Shown here: piece by piece, positions 6,040 through 10,580 of the stretch
How the letters are laid out: each line of letters begins with the position of its first letter
Position numbering within the stretch: position 1 is the stretch's first letter
Assembly (NCBI GenBank): GCA_049609065.1
Contig: JBMYYE010000086.1
Location: 1 to 10,580 of the forward strand
Reading direction: 5' to 3'
From: JBMYYE01 sp049609065
Lineage (GTDB): Bacteria > Pseudomonadota > Alphaproteobacteria > Rhodobacterales > Rhodobacteraceae
DNA: 10,580 nucleotides
Translations under genes and position numbers: made by a program
The notes under the pieces: generated by a model
The model's database searches: none
Seen by the model: only the letters and a program-made list of their open reading frames with translations
What the model was told of the DNA's origin: nothing

Positions 6040-6474
6040 ATGACAACCTTAGTAATAGGCCTAGATGGCACCGGTTCAGGGGAACGAGCCCTAGAACATG
6101 GTAAACATCTCGCTTCGCTTATTGGTGATTGCGATTTGGTCGTGGCATATGTGATTGAATGGTCACCGTTTGCCTTTCAAACACAAGAAGAGAACGCAAA
6201 ACGCCATATGCGGCGCGAAGAGGAAATTTCTTCGGCCCAAGACCGTTTGATTGCACCCGCTGTAAAAGCGCTCTCCGATAATGGGTTCAAAGCACGCGGC
6301 GTTGTACGCCATGGTGATGTCGCAGAAACGCTCGACGCGATCGCAAAAGACGAAAACGCGGCGCAGATCATCGTCACACGCTCCTCTGAAGGGGGCATTT
6401 CGACGCGGATCTTTGGTACCTCAACTGCAAACTTGGTTATGAGCGCCTCTGTGCCCGTAACGGTTGTTGCGTAA
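6040..6474 (+). CDS. Universal stress protein (UspA family)
   Basis: This 144-aa single-domain cytoplasmic protein has the alpha/beta fold of the Usp family: TLVIGLDGTGSGERAL at the N-terminus with Asp9 in the nucleotide pocket, a central helical part, VVRHGDVAETLDAIA, and the closing FGTSTANLVMSASVPVTVVA. The ATP signature G-2x-G-9x-G(S/T) is only partly kept: the last Gly-Thr is present, but the two earlier glycines appear as Thr and Ser (TRSSEGG), so ATP binding is uncertain. The start at 6040 is set by AAGGAG just upstream; a longer frame from 5989 lacks such a site. It ends 15 nt before the symporter gene, so the two are one operon. In Halomonas the Usp protein TeaD is encoded beside the TeaABC ectoine transporter and modulates it; a similar role here is inference. 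The 107-bp gap upstream holds no clear terminator. Confidence 0.9.
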   Translation: MTTLVIGLDGTGSGERALEHGKHLASLIGDCDLVVAYVIEWSPFAFQTQEENAKRHMRREEEISSAQDRLIAPAVKALSDNGFKARGVVRHGDVAETLDAIAKDENAAQIIVTRSSEGGISTRIFGTSTANLVMSASVPVTVVA

Positions 6475-6489
6475 CTCTGAGGAAATATC

Positions 6490-8043
6490 ATGTTGAAAAC
6501 AAAATACACTTTGCCATTGGCAGGTCTTGCAACACTGCTCGCGACGGCGGCATCTGCGCAAGAAACCATGGGGCTCGACGATAAGGTCAACAAAATCTTT
6601 GGGGATATCACTGGCCCATTTGTGAGCTTCATCTTTTCCCCTCTTCCAGGCACATCTTTCCCTTGGATTGTGATGTGGTTGGTGATCGCGGCCTCTGTAT
6701 TTACGCTTTATTTTGCGTTTGTGCAGTTCCGTTTCTTTAAACACGCGATTTCCCTCGTCAAAGGGGATTATTCCGATCCAAATGACGCAGGCGAAGTTTC
6801 GCATTTCCAAGCCCTCGCAACGGCGCTTTCGGGCACTGTGGGATTGGGTAATATCGCAGGTGTCGCCGTGGCGGTTGGCATCGGTGGACCCGGTGCAACA
6901 TTTTGGATGATCTTGGCGGGCTTTTTGGGCATGGCGTCAAAATTCACGGAATGTACGCTTGGTGTGAAATACCGCAACGAATACGAAGACGGCACCGTTT
7001 CAGGCGGCCCAATGTATTACATTTCCAAAGGCTTTAAAGAAAAAGGTCTCCCTGGTGGTAAATTCTTGGCGGTATTGTTCGCGATCTTCTGTATCTTGGG
7101 CGCATTTGGCGGCGGCAACATGTTCCAAGCGAACCAAGCCCACGCACAAATCGCAAACATCGTTGGTGACTATCCAGGTTGGATCACAGGCGTTGTCTTT
7201 GCAGGCGTTGTTTTTGCGGTGATCGTTGGTGGCCTTAAATCCATCGCGCAAGTGACCGAAAAAGTTGTTCCATTCATGGGCGTTCTCTACGTGTTGACGG
7301 CTGCAATCATTCTTTTGATGAATGCAGGTCAAATTGGTTGGGCCTTTGGTCAAATCTTTGCAGGCGCTTTCACAGGTCTTGGCGTTGCAGGCGGTATGGT
7401 CGGGGCGTTGATCCAAGGCTTCAAACGTGCGGCATTCTCAAACGAAGCAGGCGTTGGATCCGCGGCGATCGCACACTCTGCGGTGCGCACCAAAGAGCCA
7501 ATCACAGAGGGTTTCGTATCCTTGCTTGAACCATTCATTGATACGGTTGTGATCTGTACAATGACGGCTCTTGTAATCACCATCACAGGCCAGTTGGTCG
7601 TAGATCCGTCAACAGGCAACTACATGCTCAACGAAGCAGGCACAGCCATCAAAACGATCGATGGCAATGGTGGTGTGGCTCTCACATCCGCAGCTTTCGG
7701 GTCTGCCTTTAGCTTCTTCCCATATATCTTGGCGGTTGCTGTGATCTTGTTCGCATTCTCCACAATGATTTCATGGTCCTACTATGGCTTGAAAGCCTGG
7801 ACTTACCTCTTTGGAGAAGGCAAAACAAAAGAGCTTACGTTCAAAATCTTGTTCTGTATCTTTGTTGTTATTGGTGCCGCGGCGAGCTTGGGTCCTGTCA
7901 TCGACTTCTCTGATGCTGCGATCTTTGCGATGGCCGTTGTCAATATCACAGCCCTCTACTTCTTGATGGGTGTGGTGAAAGCAGAGCTGACATCCTACGT
8001 ATCGCGCTTGAACTCAGGCGAGATCAAGAAGTTCGTAGATTAA
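6490..8043 (+). CDS. Sodium:alanine-type symporter, AGCS family
   Basis: The 517-aa inner-membrane protein imports alanine, glycine or a related amino acid with Na+. The family signature is present: ATALSGTVGLGNIAGVA (about 110-126), then GGPGATFWM (132-140) and MASKFTECTLGVKYR (148-162), followed by SGGPMYYISKG. Further conserved segments include FGGGNMFQANQ, FSNEAGVGSAAIAHS and FAFSTMISWSYYG. The N-terminus is odd: residues 1-23 look like a cleavable signal peptide (Lys3/Lys5, then LPLAGLATLLATAASA with an ASA-Q cleavage-like end), before a hydrophilic stretch and the first true membrane helix at about residue 60. This would leave the mature N-terminus outside. GAGGA at 6479-6483 sets the start. 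It is preceded by a universal stress gene 15 nt away and ends at a strong terminator. Preference among Ala, Gly or Ser cannot be told. Confidence 0.93.
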   Translation: MLKTKYTLPLAGLATLLATAASAQETMGLDDKVNKIFGDITGPFVSFIFSPLPGTSFPWIVMWLVIAASVFTLYFAFVQFRFFKHAISLVKGDYSDPNDAGEVSHFQALATALSGTVGLGNIAGVAVAVGIGGPGATFWMILAGFLGMASKFTECTLGVKYRNEYEDGTVSGGPMYYISKGFKEKGLPGGKFLAVLFAIFCILGAFGGGNMFQANQAHAQIANIVGDYPGWITGVVFAGVVFAVIVGGLKSIAQVTEKVVPFMGVLYVLTAAIILLMNAGQIGWAFGQIFAGAFTGLGVAGGMVGALIQGFKRAAFSNEAGVGSAAIAHSAVRTKEPITEGFVSLLEPFIDTVVICTMTALVITITGQLVVDPSTGNYMLNEAGTAIKTIDGNGGVALTSAAFGSAFSFFPYILAVAVILFAFSTMISWSYYGLKAWTYLFGEGKTKELTFKILFCIFVVIGAAASLGPVIDFSDAAIFAMAVVNITALYFLMGVVKAELTSYVSRLNSGEIKKFVD

Positions 8044-8061
8044 TCTACACTCCATAAAACG

Positions 8062-8098
8062 AAAAAGGCCGCGAAGATCATCCTTCGCGGCCTTTTTT
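8062..8098. terminator. Strong bidirectional terminator between convergent genes
   Basis: AGGCCGCGAAG (8066-8076) and CTTCGCGGCCT (8083-8093) form a perfect 11-bp GC-rich stem with a 6-nt ATCATC loop. T7 follows on the plus strand and T5 on the minus strand. It ends the symporter transcript and also the dctBD-unknown transcript; the stop codon of the latter (8098-8100) touches the T-tract. Confidence 0.95.
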
Positions 8099-8517
8099 TA
8101 TTCTCGAACCTTGTAGGCGGCTTTCATCGTTCTCAAAGCGGCTTCAGCAATATCTCGACGCAAATAGCAACGATCACGTGGAGATACTTTCTCTTCTCCC
8201 AACGGTAACTGTACCTGATAGGCCAGTTGCATAAAATGTTGCCCCCCAAGTGGAACATACTGACTGTTGGCACCGCTACACGTGTTGTAAAAGCGCCCAT
8301 ACCATGTCTGTGAACGCTCAAATGCTCTACGCGCTTCATAACACTTAAAATGTAGCATCTCGATCAGGCCCTCAATCGTATGGTTTTGCACCGCAACAAC
8401 CTTGGACATTGACGCACCAATGGCAGTCCACTCCCCCGTTCCAAGCGCGGCACCTGCATCAAGAAAGATAGGCGTGCTCCGCACAATGATCTCAGGCAAC
8501 CGCACTAGATCAGTCAT
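8098..8517 (-). CDS. Hypothetical protein coupled to dctD (unrecognised, 139 aa)
   Basis: I do not recognise a family. The product is 139 aa, soluble, with no signal peptide and no membrane segment. The N-terminal third is Ala/Gly/Ser rich (TPIFLDAGAALGTGEW). The middle, from about residue 40 to 80, looks helical and ends in an aromatic/basic patch, FERSQTWYGRFYNTCSG. The tail is basic and helical, from DRCYLRRDIAEAALRTMKAAYKV. Three cysteines are spread along the chain and do not form a CxxC motif. The ATG at 8517 lies 2 nt after the dctD stop; a GTG at 8523 would overlap it. GGGG within the dctD end serves as the likely ribosome site, so translation is coupled to the regulator. It is the last gene before the shared terminator. 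The position suggests a function tied to the two-component pair, but no function is assigned. Confidence 0.75.
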   Translation of the reverse strand: MTDLVRLPEIIVRSTPIFLDAGAALGTGEWTAIGASMSKVVAVQNHTIEGLIEMLHFKCYEARRAFERSQTWYGRFYNTCSGANSQYVPLGGQHFMQLAYQVQLPLGEEKVSPRDRCYLRRDIAEAALRTMKAAYKVRE

Positions 8518-8519
8518 TC

Positions 8520-9857
8520 TCACCCCAAATAATCTGACCGTTGCAATCCATATTTGGCCATTTTTTCATTAAGCGTTCGACGTGGCAGGGACAGTTCTTC
8601 CATCACTTTCACGATCGCGCCTTTGTGGCGGCGCATTGTGTTGTCAATCAACATGCGCTCAAAGGCTTCGACATATTCCTTTAGCGGTTTACCTTCTTGG
8701 GTCACTACGGTTTGCGGCACGCTTTCGTTATCCGCCATCAAAAGCGACGCGATGGACCCTGCCCCACGACGGCTTTGCAATACGGCCCGTTCAGCGATGT
8801 TAATCAACTGACGCACATTTCCCGGCCAAGGCGCTTGCAACAACTGTGCGGCCTCTTGCGCGGAAACATCTGGCACGTCGCAGCCATATTCATCGGAAAA
8901 CTGCTCCGCAAGACCTGTGAAAATCTGCAAAATATCTTCGCCACGGGCCCGCAATGGTGGTGGTGTTAATGTTAACGCGGCAAGACGGAAATAGAGATCG
9001 TGGCGCAAAACGTCTTGTAACGTTTTACCTTCGGCCTGAAGGTTTGAAATCGCAACCACACGGGTTTCAGGCGGCGTGCCCAACTCATCCAAATAGGCCA
9101 AAAGCCGCGCTTGGAGTGTATCAGAGAGCGTCTCAATATCCTCAAGCACCAAAGTCCCGCCGCGCGCTTCTTCGACCAGTGGGATCATTCCCCCTTCGTC
9201 AATTGGCCCAAAGAGCCGCTTGGTGAGCGTATCTTCATCAAAAGCGGCACAAGAAATCAGGCTGAATTTTTTACCAGCGCGCGCCCCAACCGCATGAAGC
9301 GCATGCGCCACGAGCGTTTTACCAGTGCCAGTTTCCCCATCAATTAGGACATGACCATCTGCTTGGCCAAGATCCAAGATATCTTCACGAAGCCGCGTCA
9401 TGCCTTCGGAGGACCCAATCAAATTCTTCATGATCCGATCCCCTGACCCCAATTCATGGCGCAATGCGCGGCTATCAAGGGTCATGCGCCGCGTGAGAGT
9501 GGCTTTCTTCGACAACTCTGTCAGCTGATCAGGGTTAAAGGGCTTTTCAAGGAAATCAAACGCGCCTAAGCGCATGGCCTCAACCGCCATGGGCACGTCC
9601 CCATGTCCTGTGATCATAATCACCGGCAAGGTGCTATCGACGCCCATCAGTTTTTTCAAAAACTGCATTCCATCCATACCAGGCATGCGAATATCAGAAA
9701 TAACAATGCCCGGATAATCCGCGCCAATTTCCTTTAGCGCGTCTTCCGCACCTGCAAATGTTTCCGTATCAAATCCCGAAAGAGCGAGCCATTGACCGAT
9801 GGAGTGACGCATGTCCTGTTCATCATCGACAATGGCAATTTTCATGGCTTTGGCCAT
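8520..9857 (-). CDS. dctD: DctD-like AAA+ response regulator lacking the GAFTGA loop
   Basis: The 445-aa NtrC-type regulator has three domains. The receiver (about 5-120) has acidic residues Asp11/Asp12, phosphoacceptor Asp55, Thr83 and Lys105. The AAA+ domain (about 145-375) has Walker A GETGTGK (174-180), a DLYFRLAALTLTPPPLRAR segment with arginine-finger candidates, and sensor II WPGNVRQL. A Fis-type helix-turn-helix (about 400-442) ends in LSLPRRTLNEKMAKYGL, close to DctD. Two features are abnormal. Between LFG (217) and GGT (233) there are only 15 residues where family members usually have about 21, and GAFTGA is absent. Walker B reads TLVLEDIE where LDE is usual. GAFTGA contacts sigma54, so this protein probably does not activate sigma54 promoters; R. 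capsulatus NtrC is a known relative without it that works with sigma70. It lies 23 nt after the kinase gene, and GAGG precedes the ATG. Confidence 0.88.
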   Translation of the reverse strand: MAKAMKIAIVDDEQDMRHSIGQWLALSGFDTETFAGAEDALKEIGADYPGIVISDIRMPGMDGMQFLKKLMGVDSTLPVIMITGHGDVPMAVEAMRLGAFDFLEKPFNPDQLTELSKKATLTRRMTLDSRALRHELGSGDRIMKNLIGSSEGMTRLREDILDLGQADGHVLIDGETGTGKTLVAHALHAVGARAGKKFSLISCAAFDEDTLTKRLFGPIDEGGMIPLVEEARGGTLVLEDIETLSDTLQARLLAYLDELGTPPETRVVAISNLQAEGKTLQDVLRHDLYFRLAALTLTPPPLRARGEDILQIFTGLAEQFSDEYGCDVPDVSAQEAAQLLQAPWPGNVRQLINIAERAVLQSRRGAGSIASLLMADNESVPQTVVTQEGKPLKEYVEAFERMLIDNTMRRHKGAIVKVMEELSLPRRTLNEKMAKYGLQRSDYLG

Positions 9858-9880
9858 TAGAACCTCATAATTAGAATGCG

Positions 9881-10580
9881 TTATGCACTTATTTCGTCGT
9901 CATCATGATAGATTGGCAAGCGGACTTCAAACACTGCCCCGCCAGAGCTGCTATTTCGAGCGGTCAACCGCCCACCAAGGTCCCCAACAATGCCCGAAGA
10001 AATCGCCAGCCCAAGCCCAACACCATCACCAGGCTGTTTTGTGGTGTAAAAAGGTTCAAACAACTCATCAAGGTTTTCCACCCCTGCCCCGTTGTCATGC
10101 ACGGTCAAAACCGCCGTTTCGCCCACGGCGAGGATGATCTCAATCTCAGGATCATCAACGGCTTTGGTTGCATCAAGCGCATTGCGCAGTAAATTCACCA
10201 AGACCTGTTCCAAGCGCACCCGATCAGCAAGGACAATCACCGGTTCAGAGGGCACAGTGCGCGTGATGGCAATCTGACGACTGTTGAGCTGCGGTTCCAT
10301 CATCGACACGCCCATAGTCACCACTTCGCGTAGGTCCACAGGCACAAATGTATCGCCCGCTTTACGGGCATAGGATTTGAGCTGCTTTGTAATCGCATTC
10401 ATGCGACCAATGAGATCATCCACACGGCGAAACGAAGACAGCGCCTCTTCCATACGGCGGCGCTCAAGCAAAAGCCGTGCGCCCGCCAAATAGGTACGCA
10501 TCGCCGCCAATGGTTGGTTCAATTCATGGCTCACCGCCGCGGACATTTCCCCAAGTGCGGCCAATTTGGAGGATTGCGCC
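9881..10580 (-). CDS. dctB: DctB-like sensor histidine kinase (C-terminal part; gene runs off the window)
   Basis: About 233 codons of the transmitter region are visible; the N-terminal sensor and membrane segments lie beyond the right edge. The dimerisation domain begins QSSKLAALGEMSAAVSHELNQP, with the phosphorylated His encoded at 10526-10528. The ATP-binding domain has the N box NLLRNALDA, G1 DNGAGV, F box LFEPFYTTK and G2 GVGLGLAIS, all intact. The LGEMxxxxSHELNQPL form and the neighbouring DctD-like regulator point to the DctB group, whose members sense C4-dicarboxylates through a periplasmic PAS-type domain; that sensor cannot be seen here, so the ligand is inferred only. The stop codon lies 23 nt before the regulator start, and the order kinase, regulator, unknown protein reads as one operon. 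No dicarboxylate transporter gene lies in the window. Confidence 0.88.
   Translation of the reverse strand, partial: AQSSKLAALGEMSAAVSHELNQPLAAMRTYLAGARLLLERRRMEEALSSFRRVDDLIGRMNAITKQLKSYARKAGDTFVPVDLREVVTMGVSMMEPQLNSRQIAITRTVPSEPVIVLADRVRLEQVLVNLLRNALDATKAVDDPEIEIILAVGETAVLTVHDNGAGVENLDELFEPFYTTKQPGDGVGLGLAISSGIVGDLGGRLTARNSSSGGAVFEVRLPIYHDDDEISA

Overview
The window looks like a chromosomal segment of an alphaproteobacterium of the Rhodobacterales (Roseobacter) type. This is inferred from protein style and gene content: a DctB/DctD-like pair, an AGCS symporter with a signal-peptide-like N-terminus beside a universal stress protein, an XRE-cupin regulator divergent from an acyl-CoA ligase, and strong AAGGAG-type ribosome binding sites. 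No mobile element, tRNA, rRNA, CRISPR array or phage gene was seen. Most genes are ordinary metabolic, transport and regulatory genes.

Layout. (1) 1-144: the 3' end of ettA (ABC-F translation factor) and its terminator. (2) 145-673: about 530 bp without a large gene. It holds a possible short transcription unit: a candidate promoter, a structured leader, a 31-codon ORF for a hydrophobic peptide with a perfect Shine-Dalgarno, a terminator hairpin, and a candidate antisense promoter inside the ORF. Two copies of a 13-bp GC-rich repeat follow. (3) 674-2254, minus strand: XRE-cupin regulator, then trxC (zinc thioredoxin), then a YciA-type acyl-CoA thioesterase. (4) 2255-2396: a divergent control region with paired AGCCT/AGGCT words and a promoter that would make the regulator mRNA leaderless. 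(5) 2397-5932, plus strand: AMP-forming acyl-CoA ligase overlapping a FrnE/DsbA-family CPWC oxidoreductase, then a Bcr/CflA-type MFS exporter. (6) 6040-8043, plus strand: universal stress protein and AGCS sodium/alanine-type symporter in one tight unit, ended by a strong bidirectional terminator. (7) 8098-10580, minus strand: DctB-like histidine kinase (cut by the window edge), DctD-like response regulator, and an unrecognised 139-aa protein coupled to it.

How they may work together. The XRE-cupin protein probably controls the divergent acyl-CoA ligase/oxidoreductase pair and possibly itself. The stress protein probably modulates the symporter next to it. The two-component pair senses a ligand, perhaps a C4-dicarboxylate, but its regulator has lost the sigma54-contacting GAFTGA loop and has an altered Walker B motif, so it probably does not act through sigma54. 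The main items worth a second look are this degenerate regulator with its unknown partner, the small hydrophobic-peptide unit at 150-490, and the divergent operator region.
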